A DNA stretch of 54,102 nucleotides from a virus: positions 64,001 through 118,102 of IMG/VR virus record IMGVR_UViG_3300018481_000003; one strand, given 5' to 3'. The notes below the pieces were generated by a model. It saw nothing but the letters and a program-made list of their open reading frames with translations. It did no database searches and was not told the DNA's origin. Below are positions 19,798 through 28,041 of the stretch, piece by piece. Both the position numbers and the translations under genes were made by a program. Numbering within the stretch: position 1 is the first letter of the stretch; every line of letters starts with the position of its first letter.

Positions 19798-20886
19798 ATG
19801 GTTGCTGGAGCACTCCTTGGCCTAGGCCTCAAGTACGCCGCCCCCAAGCTCATCGGTGAGGCCATTTCGTCTGGCGTCGCCACGGTGGGGAGCAGGGCCG
19901 TCGCTGGTCGGGCGATGAACTTCGCCGCTGGGGCTGCCGGACAGAAAATGCTCGCCAAGACTGTCGGTCCCAAGATGGCAGCGAGGATTGCTTCCCCGAC
20001 CGGTCAGAGGGTCGGTAACTACGTGGTTCGCCATGACATCAGCAACAGGGTCCAGGGTGAGGGCAACTTTGCCCCGACAAGGACGACCACCAACCCCAAA
20101 CCAGTGGCATCAACGAAGGACACCATCGATCCTTACGGCCACACCTTGAAACCGGCATCCGGGCCGACTGTCAGCGTCCCCGGTCCCGGTAGAACCCCCT
20201 CCGGTCCTTCGGTCAATGTCGGTGATCGACCCCCTACAGGCAGGGAGCTTGCCCAACAGTTCCAGCAACGTCGCCAGGCCCGCAAAGCTCAACGAGGCCA
20301 AGGCGGTGAAGCAACCGGCTGGATGGGCACCGGCAAGGGCTGGTGGCAGCAGAACGAGCAGGTCAACTTCGGCCAGGCAAACAGTGACCCCACCAAGATG
20401 GACAGCTTCGACGTTGCCCGAGGCCCGACTCGGGCAGTATTGCCACTTCCTGGTCGCAAGCTCGGCCAAGGCATCAAGCGAGGCGTCAGAGAAGGTGTTG
20501 CCGCCCATCGAGCCGGTGAGCCTGAGGCAGCCGAGTTCGACACCGACATGATCGGCAAGCAGATCGGTGTGCCCAGCATGCCGACGACTCCGAAGGCTCC
20601 GTCAGTGAAGCCGCCGTCGATCAACGCACCGGCACCACGAACGGCCGCATTCAACGTCGGTACGCAGACGGCAACCCCTGAGCCGGTAACGACAACACCG
20701 AAGAAGGCCCAACGGTCGCCTTCTGGTATGGGCGATTACGGGCGCAACCGTTTCCACGCTCAACTTGGTAGCGCTGATAATCCAGTGAAGCCATGGCCTC
20801 AGACATACCAGGAGCGAGAGGCTTTTGGGGCAGAAGAACTAGCTAAGAAGGCACGGGGGGAACGGACCATCACCAGTCCGCATTGA
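19798..20886 (+). CDS. Basic, Pro/Gly-rich probable internal virion protein
   Basis: 362 aa. The N-terminus is like the previous gene (GALLGLGLKYAAPKLIG; glycine-rich, hydrophobic), followed by a long disordered basic region (QQFQQRRQARKAQRG, PGRKLGQGIKRGVREG). Two adjacent genes with related N-termini may have arisen by duplication. No enzymatic motif. Confidence 0.6.
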   Translation: MVAGALLGLGLKYAAPKLIGEAISSGVATVGSRAVAGRAMNFAAGAAGQKMLAKTVGPKMAARIASPTGQRVGNYVVRHDISNRVQGEGNFAPTRTTTNPKPVASTKDTIDPYGHTLKPASGPTVSVPGPGRTPSGPSVNVGDRPPTGRELAQQFQQRRQARKAQRGQGGEATGWMGTGKGWWQQNEQVNFGQANSDPTKMDSFDVARGPTRAVLPLPGRKLGQGIKRGVREGVAAHRAGEPEAAEFDTDMIGKQIGVPSMPTTPKAPSVKPPSINAPAPRTAAFNVGTQTATPEPVTTTPKKAQRSPSGMGDYGRNRFHAQLGSADNPVKPWPQTYQEREAFGAEELAKKARGERTITSPH

Positions 20887-20887
20887 G

Positions 20888-22306
20888 ATGCAGTTATTCT
20901 TCGCTGGAGCCGAGGCACCGACCCATCTCAACCTCCTGAAAGCGTGTGGGGTCGAGCGGGTTGCTGTCAACATCAACAACCTTGCCAGGCACACGTCAAA
21001 GTACGCTGATTGGGCCACCAGTGCCCGTTTGGGGGCGATGGACTGGTTGGTGTACGCAGATACCCCAAGCTGCCCAGTGGAGCCTGTGTTGGAACTTCTG
21101 GCCGGTTCCCAGGTCGTTCCCGAAGCGGTTGCAGGCCCGGTCAACTGGGCCACTGATACCTGGTTGAAGGACAGCGATCTCGGCTTCCTACCGATTTGGG
21201 ATGGGAGGGATACCAGTGTTGTACGAGTGTTTGCGGAGGATTACGAGGGCGTTGTTCTTCCCGACTCCGTTGTAGACAACGCCGCCGCCGTACGCACGGC
21301 GAGGGCGGCGCTCCCGGCGATGGGCACGCTCGGCGGGTTGACCGGACGCAGCAAGGGGATCGAGCGGTTCGACATGTTGGTATCGAGCGCTTGGTGGGCC
21401 GTGCAGAAACACGGTGAAACCCAGGTATGGGTTGGAACACGTCTGGTTCGGCTGAACGCCGAGGACAAGCATCTCAAGCGCCAGCGCTATGCCGACAGCA
21501 TCGAGGCGCTCGGCTGTGATGTCTCGGCGGTGCTCGCTGACGACCCAACCGAGACTGTTCGTTGCTCAGTTCTGTCGTGGATGGCCTTGGAACGGCATCT
21601 CAACAGCATGGGTCGGCATACGCCACTAGTAACTAATCCAGGTTCCAACGGGTCGCCAGCCAACGTCATCCCGATCAGCGGAGTTGCTAGCCCGGTACGC
21701 CAGACCCGGCACCAATCGTCTACTTCTGTTGCTACCCCGCTATCAACTCAGACCCTTCCGTTGATGGGTCTGAACGCCCATGTGACGACCACCGAGGACG
21801 CTGACGGCAACACGCTGACCGAGACGCACAACACGATTGAGGTCACCGCTGATTCGGCTCGGCAATGCTCAACGTGTGTGCTCTCGGCAGCGTGCCCGTC
21901 GTTCAACCCAGGCTCTAGCTGCGCCTACAACATCCCCGTCGTCATCCAGACCAAGGACCAGCGAGAGGCCCTGTTCCGGGCGCTGGTCGAGATTCAGGGC
22001 CAGCGGATCATGTTCGGCGCCTTCTCTGAGCAGGCCCTTGGAACACACGACATCCAGGTCGGCAAGGAGATCGACCGCTTGTTCAACATGGTCAAGGCGT
22101 GGAAAGAGATCGAGGAACGGCGTACGGGAATACACGTCAGCATCGATGCCCAGGGTGAGGCGGGCCAGGCAGCAGGGATGGGCATGATCTCTCGGCTGTT
22201 CGGTGAGCAAGCCGGGATCAACGCCAGGGCGCTGGATCGCCCGATGATCGTGGACGAAGTGATCGAAGAAGTCGAGATGGTTCCTACGGGAGGTGACAGT
22301 GAGTAA
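20888..22306 (+). CDS. Two-domain protein with C-terminal Cys cluster, unknown
   Basis: 472 aa. The N-terminal half (FFAGAEAPTHLNLLKACGVERVAVN, later RYADSIEALGCDVSAVL) has alternating strand/helix character like a TIM-barrel or Rossmann-type enzyme. The C-terminal half contains CSTCVLSAACPSF...C followed by a helical region (EIDRLFNMVKAWKEIEERR) and an acidic end. Four Cys suggest a zinc or Fe-S site. I do not recognise the family. Confidence 0.62.
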   Translation: MQLFFAGAEAPTHLNLLKACGVERVAVNINNLARHTSKYADWATSARLGAMDWLVYADTPSCPVEPVLELLAGSQVVPEAVAGPVNWATDTWLKDSDLGFLPIWDGRDTSVVRVFAEDYEGVVLPDSVVDNAAAVRTARAALPAMGTLGGLTGRSKGIERFDMLVSSAWWAVQKHGETQVWVGTRLVRLNAEDKHLKRQRYADSIEALGCDVSAVLADDPTETVRCSVLSWMALERHLNSMGRHTPLVTNPGSNGSPANVIPISGVASPVRQTRHQSSTSVATPLSTQTLPLMGLNAHVTTTEDADGNTLTETHNTIEVTADSARQCSTCVLSAACPSFNPGSSCAYNIPVVIQTKDQREALFRALVEIQGQRIMFGAFSEQALGTHDIQVGKEIDRLFNMVKAWKEIEERRTGIHVSIDAQGEAGQAAGMGMISRLFGEQAGINARALDRPMIVDEVIEEVEMVPTGGDSE

Positions 22307-22538
22307 CACCTATGGAGGCGGTATCACGGGCGGCAGTGGTGGCACGGAACGGATGATCAAAGCCCACAGGCTCTATACCCACCTGCGGGCCAGAGGTATC
22401 AAGGCAGAGCACCTGGACACCATGCACCCCAACATCCTGGCCCACCATGTGGCCTCAGCAGGGGTCGGTACACCTGATGACCCCACACTGGCGATGGTTC
22501 ACCAAATGCTGTCGCAACCGGTCAAGCCGGTCACCTGA
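22299..22538 (+). CDS. Small Gly-rich protein, unknown
   Basis: 79 aa from GTG 22299, chosen because GGGAGG lies 5 nt upstream; GTG 22293 is the alternative. The N-terminus is Gly-rich (NTYGGGITGGSGGTERM), then helical (AHRLYTHLRARGIKAEHL). Overlaps the previous gene by 8 nt. Confidence 0.58.
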   Translation: MSNTYGGGITGGSGGTERMIKAHRLYTHLRARGIKAEHLDTMHPNILAHHVASAGVGTPDDPTLAMVHQMLSQPVKPVT

Positions 22539-22586
22539 TCAACTACTGTTCCTCTGTTGGAACAACACAGCAAAGAAGGAGCCGCC

Positions 22587-22769
22587 ATGAGCGACGAACC
22601 CGACACACAAGAAGAGGTCGTTGACGAACCCGAGTACGTGGAGTCGCCCGCTCTGGCGGCTGAGCGCATCTCCAAGGAGTTCTCCAACGAGACTTCCCCC
22701 ACCGGTCCACCGGCTGAACCCATCTCGGATGGGACCGGGGCGGTCGAGGTCGAAGCAGACGACGAGTAG
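22587..22769 (+). CDS. 60-aa acidic protein
   Basis: ATG 22587 has a GAAGGAG Shine-Dalgarno. The product is acidic throughout (EEVVDEPEYVESP, VEVEADDE). It is the last gene of the left + block and is followed by a convergent terminator. Confidence 0.62.
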   Translation: MSDEPDTQEEVVDEPEYVESPALAAERISKEFSNETSPTGPPAEPISDGTGAVEVEADDE

Positions 22770-22816
22770 TTACTACTCAGTCGTCCACAGTGTTGTACAC
22801 AGCCTGTTGATCAAGT

Positions 22817-22862
22817 GGGGAGGGGCTGAGGAGTCCTATGGGGGGGTTGTTCGCCCCTCCCC
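22817..22862. terminator. Convergent hairpin terminator
   Basis: 10-bp perfect GC stem (GGGGAGGGGC 22817-22826 with GCCCCTCCCC 22853-22862) and a 26-nt loop. It lies between the end of a + gene and the end of a - gene, so it can serve both strands. No long U-tract. Confidence 0.7.
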
Positions 22863-22870
22863 GCTCTAGA

Positions 22871-23353
22871 TCAGGCGGCGACAGTGGCCCGCTTGACGGG
22901 CCGCTTCGACACCTTGGTACCCGGCTTGGCCGGTCGCTTCGACGGTGTTGACGCCCCGATGGGCCTCGTCTTCGGCTTGATACCGGCCTTGGTGACCAGG
23001 GCCTCAGCCTCAGCGGCAGCCTGAGCCTTCTTGGCCTCACGCCTCTCCTTGGCGTCGATCTTCTTGGCCTCGGCAGGCCCGACCTTGTCGGTGCGCTGGA
23101 TGATGAGGATGCCGAACGGGTCGCCATTGCCCTCATGGAGTGGCTGGTGACGCAGACGAACCTTTGCACCGCGAGTAACTGCGCGTGTGCGAATGATCCG
23201 CTCCATCATCAGTGGATGGGTTTGGAAGTCCTCGCCATGAATCAACTGCCAGATGTCGCCATCGAGCCACTGATCCCATGGGTACTGGATCTTCTCTGAA
23301 CTTGTGATTTCGCTCGGCTTGTCGAAGTCGAACGTACGCAGCTTCTCAGCCAT
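22871..23353 (-). CDS. Protein with histone-like basic tail
   Basis: 160 aa. The N-terminal folded domain (YPWDQWLDGDIWQLIHGEDF, RLRHQPLHEGNGDPFGILI) is followed by an Ala/Lys/Arg-rich helix and a Lys/Pro/Arg tail (SKRPAKPGTKVSKRPVKR). The tail suggests DNA binding. It shares the KVSKRP motif with the regulator-like protein at 41398. It has its own promoter at 23392-23421 and a Shine-Dalgarno (AAAGGAAA). Confidence 0.65.
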   Translation of the reverse strand: MAEKLRTFDFDKPSEITSSEKIQYPWDQWLDGDIWQLIHGEDFQTHPLMMERIIRTRAVTRGAKVRLRHQPLHEGNGDPFGILIIQRTDKVGPAEAKKIDAKERREAKKAQAAAEAEALVTKAGIKPKTRPIGASTPSKRPAKPGTKVSKRPVKRATVAA

Positions 23354-23391
23354 GCCTGTTGTGGTTTCCTTTACTTGGGGACTCTTAGAAC

Positions 23392-23421
23392 ACTATACCC
23401 GGTGATACACCGGTATCATAC
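23392..23421 (-). promoter_or_regulatory. Minus-strand promoter with inverted repeat
   Basis: Read on the minus strand: GTATGA, 18-nt spacer starting TACCGG, then -10 TATAGT. GATACCGGTG and CACCGGGTAT form a near-palindrome across the spacer. It overlaps the stop codon of the upstream membrane-protein gene, so that gene ends inside the promoter. Confidence 0.55.
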
Positions 23422-23835
23422 AGCGATCACCAGCGGCACTGGTAACAGCAAGTAGAACACGAACGTTGGAACAGGTTCGACCATCAAGGCAATCGGTGCG
23501 TAGAGCTTGTAGATCAGGCCCTGACGGAACAGACAGAAGTCGATGATCCGGCACCAGGTAACCCCGAAGGTGAATGGTGTGATGGCGAACAGGAGCACCA
23601 GCGATCCAATGACCGGGACAGCCGAAGCTCCCCGCATGTTGACTGCGTTGTTGCCCTGAATCCAGATCATCAGGAACTCAAAGAACCAGATGCCTAGGGC
23701 GACGCTCCACACCGACCAGCGCACGAAGGCGCCCCAGGCGGCATTCCAGGCCTGTTCGACGCTGCCGGTCTGCTGCCAGTGACTGTGCGCCGCCCGTCCA
23801 GCGACGAGCAGACGGACCATCTCTAGGAAGCTCAT
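23416..23835 (-). CDS. Multi-pass membrane protein, unknown
   Basis: 139 aa from the ATG that overlaps the 30-aa gene's stop (ATGA). Three hydrophobic segments (about 45-63, 75-98 and 110-139; VALGIWFFEFLMIWI, VIGSLVLLFAITPFTF, FVFYLLLPVPLVIAV) follow an amphipathic N-terminus. No family recognised. Together with the preceding peptide it looks like a two-gene membrane unit. Confidence 0.65.
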   Translation of the reverse strand: MSFLEMVRLLVAGRAAHSHWQQTGSVEQAWNAAWGAFVRWSVWSVALGIWFFEFLMIWIQGNNAVNMRGASAVPVIGSLVLLFAITPFTFGVTWCRIIDFCLFRQGLIYKLYAPIALMVEPVPTFVFYLLLPVPLVIAV

Positions 23836-23924
23836 CTCCATTTCCTTTGCAGCCACATCGACAGAACCGAGGCGATGATCGCAAGCAGACTGAGGACCAG
23901 GGACGCAACCATCAGGAGGTTCAC
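23832..23924 (-). CDS. 30-aa single-TM peptide, probably leaderless
   Basis: GTG at 23924 lies exactly 6 nt after a -10 (TATGAT), so the mRNA should start at or next to the start codon. The product is a hydrophobic helix with a basic end (NLLMVASLVLSLLAIIASVL, then RKWR). Its stop overlaps the next start. Too short for routine gene calling, but promoter, overlap and composition agree. Confidence 0.62.
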   Translation of the reverse strand: MNLLMVASLVLSLLAIIASVLSMWLQRKWR

Positions 23925-23930
23925 GTCAGT

Positions 23931-23958
23931 ATCATACCAGTTTGAACCGGTAACACAA
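23931..23958 (-). promoter_or_regulatory. Leaderless-type minus-strand promoter
   Basis: On the minus strand: -35 TTGTGT (23958-23953), 16-nt spacer TACCGGTTCAAACTGG, -10 TATGAT (23936-23931), then ACTGAC and the GTG start. Confidence 0.68.
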
Positions 23959-24020
23959 CGCTGACGTCGAGGTGTAGCCGCGTCAGGGCTGTGCCATCTA
24001 GGTCTGATACCGTGCTATCC

Positions 24021-24284
24021 ATGCCGAAAGGGCCACCTGACAGGGCCAATGACCCGAAGCGCAAGCCTTCGATGCCTCTCAACGTGGTCAGAGGCGGGGC
24101 AGTCTGTGACCCAGGTGAGAAGGGCGGGCACGTCATGCGTGGGTCGATGGCGGCGGCAGTCTGCCTACCGACACCAGGCCCGGACCCACGGCCTCGGTAT
24201 CGGCAGGCAGGGATTGCCCGCACGCCTCACAGCCGACATTCGACCGCCTACCTACAGAAGCGGTCAAAACCAGGCAGCCGCTGA
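24021..24284 (+). CDS. Small basic protein, doubtful
   Basis: 87 aa, Pro/Arg-rich (KGPPDRANDPKRKPSMPLNV). ATG follows TGATACCGTGCTATCC, which resembles the phage promoter/start geometry. It ends 7 bp before a strong hairpin. Codon use is plausible by eye, but composition is low-complexity and an overlapping frame is also open, so it is only a candidate. Confidence 0.38.
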   Translation: MPKGPPDRANDPKRKPSMPLNVVRGGAVCDPGEKGGHVMRGSMAAAVCLPTPGPDPRPRYRQAGIARTPHSRHSTAYLQKRSKPGSR

Positions 24285-24291
24285 CGCTACA

Positions 24292-24315
24292 GAGCCGCCC
24301 CCGTAAGGGCGGCTC
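24292..24315. terminator. Hairpin terminator
   Basis: Perfect 9-bp stem GAGCCGCCC / GGGCGGCTC with loop CCGTAA, just after the candidate gene at 24021. No U-tract. The 164 bases from here to the next gene end (24480) hold no gene I can support. Confidence 0.65.
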
Positions 24316-24479
24316 CGTGCTCTGCTCTGCCGTTGACCCATCAACCCCAACAGTCCCCCTACCTGGGAGCGTTTCCGCAAACCTGGTACCGAGGCCTGCG
24401 GGGGCGTACCCGTTCGGATTCTTGCGAAACTGACGGCGGCGCTCATCGAGCCAACCGTGTCAATGGTGAGCGAGATCAA

Positions 24480-24782
24480 TTAGGAGCAGAGAACCTCATA
24501 CTCCTGTTCGAACGTGCGCCGGTTGACCTCGTCGTCGTCCCATCCGTGGTTGACGATGGTGGCCCACATCTCGTCAGGGTGTTCTTGGAACACTCGACAG
24601 GCCGACCCCTGACCTTCGGCACCGAATCCAATGAAGTCGGCACGCAGAGCGTGAGCCAGGGCCACGTTCGTTGTTGGCTCGGTATGAGCGTTGCCAGTCG
24701 TCAGCACGTCCTTGACGAGCGGGACCAAGCACACTCCGAACACTCCGTAGAGCATCGCCAGACGCACCAGGCCCTTGTTCAC
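24480..24782 (-). CDS. Membrane-anchored small protein, unknown
   Basis: 100 aa, GTG start overlapping the upstream stop (GTGA). An N-terminal hydrophobic segment (MLYGVFGVCLVPLV) is followed by a soluble domain with Trp and acidic residues (HPDEMWATIVNHGWDDDEV). Last gene of a three-gene minus operon. Confidence 0.62.
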   Translation of the reverse strand: MNKGLVRLAMLYGVFGVCLVPLVKDVLTTGNAHTEPTTNVALAHALRADFIGFGAEGQGSACRVFQEHPDEMWATIVNHGWDDDEVNRRTFEQEYEVLCS

Positions 24783-25480
24783 GGGTTCTCGTTGTGCTTG
24801 GTCAGCGCCGCCAGAGCGTTGGTCAGCGCTGTCTCAGCCTGAACGATGGTATGCCGCACCGTTGCTTCCTGAGCCTCTGCCTCGGCCTCCCGCATCAGGG
24901 TGGTCCAGTAATGGTCGCTGGGCAGCGCCTGGGCGACCAGCATCTTGACTTGCTCAGCCACTCGGCTCCTGGCGCCCGAAGGCATCTCGATATGCTTACT
25001 GCCGCTAGCCGACCAAGTACTTGAAGCCGTCCAGGCCGTCCCGTCCCGGCGCACCGTGACGATGGCGCTGTTGTCGGTGCGAGGTTCGATATAGGTAGGT
25101 CCACCGTAAGTCATCTTCCCGGTGACACGAAGTTCGACCCTGTTGTAGATGACGACATAGGCCACCGTGAACGTGGCTCCCCGGCCAGCGTTGATGGTCA
25201 CACCTTGGAGCCGCTGACGGAGGTAATTGAGCAGCGACGTGTCGAATTCAGCCTTCGCCAACTCCCTGCGGATGCTGTCGGTCAGCGCTTCGATGCTGGC
25301 GAGCATTGCCGTCGTCTTGCCTCTGGCGGTGTCGGTCATATCATAATGATACCGGTTCAATGGTGGTATCACAACACCACTCTGTTCGATCAACTGCAAG
25401 GCCTTCTTCTTGCTGATGATGTTCTTCTTCTGCCAGGCGTAGATTTCGGGGAACACCAGCGCCCAATCGTCGTCTTTCAC
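24779..25480 (-). CDS. Protein of unknown function with an internal promoter/start
   Basis: The full frame is 233 aa from GTG 25480, coupled to the zinc-ribbon gene by GTGA. A near-perfect leaderless promoter lies inside the frame and would start translation at ATG 25339, giving a 186-aa form (TDTARGKTTAMLASIEALTD...). The main body is a beta-rich region between two helical segments. Either two in-frame products are made, or the first 47 codons were once a separate small gene. Family not recognised. Confidence 0.6.
   Translation of the reverse strand: MKDDDWALVFPEIYAWQKKNIISKKKALQLIEQSGVVIPPLNRYHYDMTDTARGKTTAMLASIEALTDSIRRELAKAEFDTSLLNYLRQRLQGVTINAGRGATFTVAYVVIYNRVELRVTGKMTYGGPTYIEPRTDNSAIVTVRRDGTAWTASSTWSASGSKHIEMPSGARSRVAEQVKMLVAQALPSDHYWTTLMREAEAEAQEATVRHTIVQAETALTNALAALTKHNENP
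25346..25374 (-). promoter_or_regulatory. Internal leaderless promoter inside 24779-25480
   Basis: Minus strand: -35 TTGTGA, 17-nt spacer, -10 TATCAT, then TATGAT and ATG at 25339 (6 nt spacing). GATACC after the -35 and GGTATC over the -10 form the inverted repeat seen at other promoters here. Confidence 0.68.
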
Positions 25481-25662
25481 ACCGGTATCTCCTGCTTGTT
25501 GAACGCCCGAATCTCACGGCCACAGCGGTGCAGCGGCCAGCCATCGCCTTCTTTAGGGTCCTCAGAGGCCCGTACGGTGATCGACCGACCACACTGCGAG
25601 CACGACAGCACCCGCATATGGCGGGCGATGATCAGTGGCTTCTCTTTCTTCTTCGTGCTCAT
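25477..25662 (-). CDS. Small zinc-ribbon-like protein
   Basis: 61 aa. Basic N-terminus (STKKKEKPLI), then VLSCSQCGRSITV and a later HRCGRE, giving a three-Cys/His metal site. AGAGGA Shine-Dalgarno before ATG. It heads the minus operon, coupled to the next gene by GTGA. Confidence 0.65.
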   Translation of the reverse strand: MSTKKKEKPLIIARHMRVLSCSQCGRSITVRASEDPKEGDGWPLHRCGREIRAFNKQEIPV

Positions 25663-25690
25663 CTCATCCTCTATGCAGTAGACAATCCCG

Positions 25691-25984
25691 ATGCCCTACT
25701 ACGACTACGACCCGCCATCATGGCGAGCGGCGGTTTCCCTGTTCCTCTTGGTGGTCTTCACGTTGATAGTCATTCTGATCACTGCTCTGCTGGTGCGCGC
25801 TCTGTGGGAGTACCTGTTCACCAACCTGCCCGCCGACTACAGGGACCCCGAAGCCCTCACTCCCGGCTATGACCCGTACCGGGGAGTGAGGGCTTCGAAG
25901 AACTTGATACCTGGCTATCAGATCACGCTCACCAACGCCTGCTCCAGGTGCTTGGGAATCTCAGCCAGGTCCTCGATGGAGTAG
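25691..25984 (+). CDS. Small membrane protein overlapping the VWA gene end
   Basis: 97 aa. One long TM segment (AAVSLFLLVVFTLIVILITA) after a YYDYDPPSW N-terminus. The frame runs through a strong hairpin and 67 nt into the convergent VWA gene, which is unusual. The conserved part is probably only the first 60 aa. Upstream, TAGACA lies 6 nt before the ATG, matching the leaderless spacing. Confidence 0.55.
   Translation: MPYYDYDPPSWRAAVSLFLLVVFTLIVILITALLVRALWEYLFTNLPADYRDPEALTPGYDPYRGVRASKNLIPGYQITLTNACSRCLGISARSSME
25849..25897. terminator. Strong bidirectional hairpin
   Basis: 16-bp perfect stem (CGAAGCCCTCACTCCC with GGGAGTGAGGGCTTCG) starting 20 bp beyond the VWA gene stop. It is within the last third of the convergent gene at 25691. 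It probably terminates the long VWA transcript. Confidence 0.72.
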
Positions 25985-28035
25985 GCGAAGTTGGCGCCCT
26001 TGCGGGCCATGCTCTCGGCAATCCCCTTATCGCCGCCGTAGCCCAGGCCCACGATGACACGATCCTCAGCCCGGTAAGCGGTGAGCGTCGGAGAGTTGCC
26101 GCTCCAATCGTCGTCGGTCATCACCAACACGATGTGCTTGGCCTTGCCGTACTGCTGATTGTCGAGGTCGTTGAGCGCCATCGCCGGGTTGGTGCCACCC
26201 ACCGCATCGATGGTCGGCAGAACCTCGGCCTTCTCGTTGGCGTCCCACAGGACCCTGGCCTCGGTGTCCCACAGGACCACCGTGCAAGGGATTCCCAGCC
26301 GGTCGCAAGCGGCCTTGGAAGCAAATGCCACCTGAGCCAACTCCTTGGTCACGTTCCACATCGACCCGCTGTAGTCCAACAGGACGCTGACAGCGATGTC
26401 ATGACCGGGCTGGCCCTCGTCTACGTAGCTGCGGAAGAACTCCACGTTGCCGGGGCGCCGAGTCTCGTAGCGCAGGACGTTGAGCACGCCCCGACGCTGT
26501 TCCTCTTGCCATGACGGTGCGATGTTGACCGTGGCCTGCTGGAACGCCCGCTCCAGATTGGAAGCCAGAGCGTTCGCCACGATGTTGTCGTCAGGGTTGG
26601 TGTTCACGCCGCCCTGGTAGGGGATCAGGTTGGAAGCAGTGTTGTTCTTGGCGTCGTTGAACGCCTGGACATCGGCATCCAGCGCCTTGTCCTCCAGCCG
26701 CTCGGCCTCGGCCTCGGCAAGCGCCTTGTCGAGGTCATCCTGGCTCAGGCCCTCGTCCTCGTCCTCGTCCTTGTCGGCAGCCTTGGCCTCGTCGGCAACC
26801 TCGTCGGCAACCTCGTCCTCAGCCTCGTCCTCGTCGTCGGCAGGCCCATCGGCGGCGTCAGCTTCCTCAGCCTCAGCAACCGGGCGGTCGAACTCATGAG
26901 TACCGCTGGAACCGCCCGACTTGGAGTGGCTGTCAGCCTCGTTGGCATCGCCCTCGGTGTCGTCCTCGGCCTCACCGTCAGCAGCGTCATCGCCCTCAGC
27001 GGCAGGCCCAGGTTGCGGCTGGCCCTGAGCAGGCTTGCCCTTGCCAGCTTCCTGCGCTTCCTCGGCAGCCTCAGCTTCCATCGACGGATCGACCGGGATC
27101 GACAGGCCGTCCTCGGCCTTCTCCCCCTTGGAGCGCTGGTAACCGTGACCGGCATCACCCAGGTTGAAGTCCAGTTGAATCCGCTTCAACACAGCGGCCA
27201 TCTCGACCACGGCATCGAACATCGCTGTGGCCGTCTGAGCCAGCACGTAGCGGGTGGTGATGCCCTGAATCTCACGAACCAGATCATCACCGTCATCGGG
27301 ATGAGCGGCCAGGAACATCGCCTTGGCACCGTCACGAACGTGCTTCGGCAGGTACTTACGCCAGACCATCAGCGGCCAGTTGGCAGCAGCCTTCTCAGGT
27401 GTGTTCGCCAACTCGCTCAACATCATCGGTGTGAAGTACCCGGCCTTGCGAGGCGAGTCGCTCACGACCGCCGTTTCCATGCGCTGGTCCTCCAGAGCGT
27501 TCCAGGCCCAGTGCAGTTGGTTGGCGGTGAATCCCGGCGCCTTGAAGTTGCGGAACTCGTCATCCCCGAGATCGTTGTAGCCGCCCTCGACTCGGGCCAG
27601 CCTTGTCAGGTCTGGCATCGGGACCGTCCAGCGGCAGTGACCACCTTCGTGGTAGGCCATCCCTCGGATCACCGCAGCCGTCAGCTTGATGTCATCGAAC
27701 AAGTGGTAGCCGAGATGAATGAGGTCGAAGTTGGTCCAGGCGTTGATCGACTGGTGATCAGCACGAACCTCTGTCTGGATCGGCACGGTGACACCCTCGG
27801 ATGAGAGCACGGCGCCGACACGCTGGACGATGGAGCGCTGGAGTGCAGCGGCAGCCACTGTCTTTGGGTTCTGCCTCGACTGCTTGCTGTGGGCTTGATT
27901 AGCCCTACGGGCGTCCTCGACCAGCTTCTCGGCAAGCTCAGCCTGCTCTCTGGCGAGGCGCTGACGCTCTCGCTGCATGATCGAACGACCGATGTCAGTG
28001 GTGGCCTTCTTGCGAGGCTTACGGGTGCGGGTCAT
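25918..28035 (-). CDS. CobT-like VWA-domain protein (MoxR partner)
   Basis: 705 aa from ATG 28035, placed 6 nt after a -10. The N-terminal domain has a zinc-type HEGGH (129-133; AYHEGGHCRW) and ALEDQRMETA, reminiscent of cobaltochelatase CobT. A long acidic linker (about 320-465) follows. The C-terminal von Willebrand A domain has the MIDAS motif DYSGSMW (from D554), with later T and D residues (VMTDDDW). In this family the VWA protein works with a MoxR/CobS AAA+ ATPase as a remodelling or metal-insertion machine. That ATPase gene is divergent, 364 bp away. Metal chelation in B12 synthesis is not implied, as no other cob gene is seen. Confidence 0.85.
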   Translation of the reverse strand: MTRTRKPRKKATTDIGRSIMQRERQRLAREQAELAEKLVEDARRANQAHSKQSRQNPKTVAAAALQRSIVQRVGAVLSSEGVTVPIQTEVRADHQSINAWTNFDLIHLGYHLFDDIKLTAAVIRGMAYHEGGHCRWTVPMPDLTRLARVEGGYNDLGDDEFRNFKAPGFTANQLHWAWNALEDQRMETAVVSDSPRKAGYFTPMMLSELANTPEKAAANWPLMVWRKYLPKHVRDGAKAMFLAAHPDDGDDLVREIQGITTRYVLAQTATAMFDAVVEMAAVLKRIQLDFNLGDAGHGYQRSKGEKAEDGLSIPVDPSMEAEAAEEAQEAGKGKPAQGQPQPGPAAEGDDAADGEAEDDTEGDANEADSHSKSGGSSGTHEFDRPVAEAEEADAADGPADDEDEAEDEVADEVADEAKAADKDEDEDEGLSQDDLDKALAEAEAERLEDKALDADVQAFNDAKNNTASNLIPYQGGVNTNPDDNIVANALASNLERAFQQATVNIAPSWQEEQRRGVLNVLRYETRRPGNVEFFRSYVDEGQPGHDIAVSVLLDYSGSMWNVTKELAQVAFASKAACDRLGIPCTVVLWDTEARVLWDANEKAEVLPTIDAVGGTNPAMALNDLDNQQYGKAKHIVLVMTDDDWSGNSPTLTAYRAEDRVIVGLGYGGDKGIAESMARKGANFAYSIEDLAEIPKHLEQALVSVI

Positions 28036-28041
28036 GAGTAC

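Noticed and set aside
24264-24479. Minus frame with TTG start beyond the 24480 gene, and the + frame 24333-24842
   Set aside because: The first lacks a Shine-Dalgarno and runs through the terminator hairpin; the second is the shadow of the minus gene at 24480.
26896-27804. 302-codon + frame opposite the VWA gene
   Set aside because: Shadow of the VWA/CobT-like gene, whose metal motifs and MIDAS are intact.
25918-28035. VWA/AAA+ pair as true cobaltochelatase for B12 synthesis
   Set aside because: No CobN or other cobalamin genes, and similarity is limited to motif layout.
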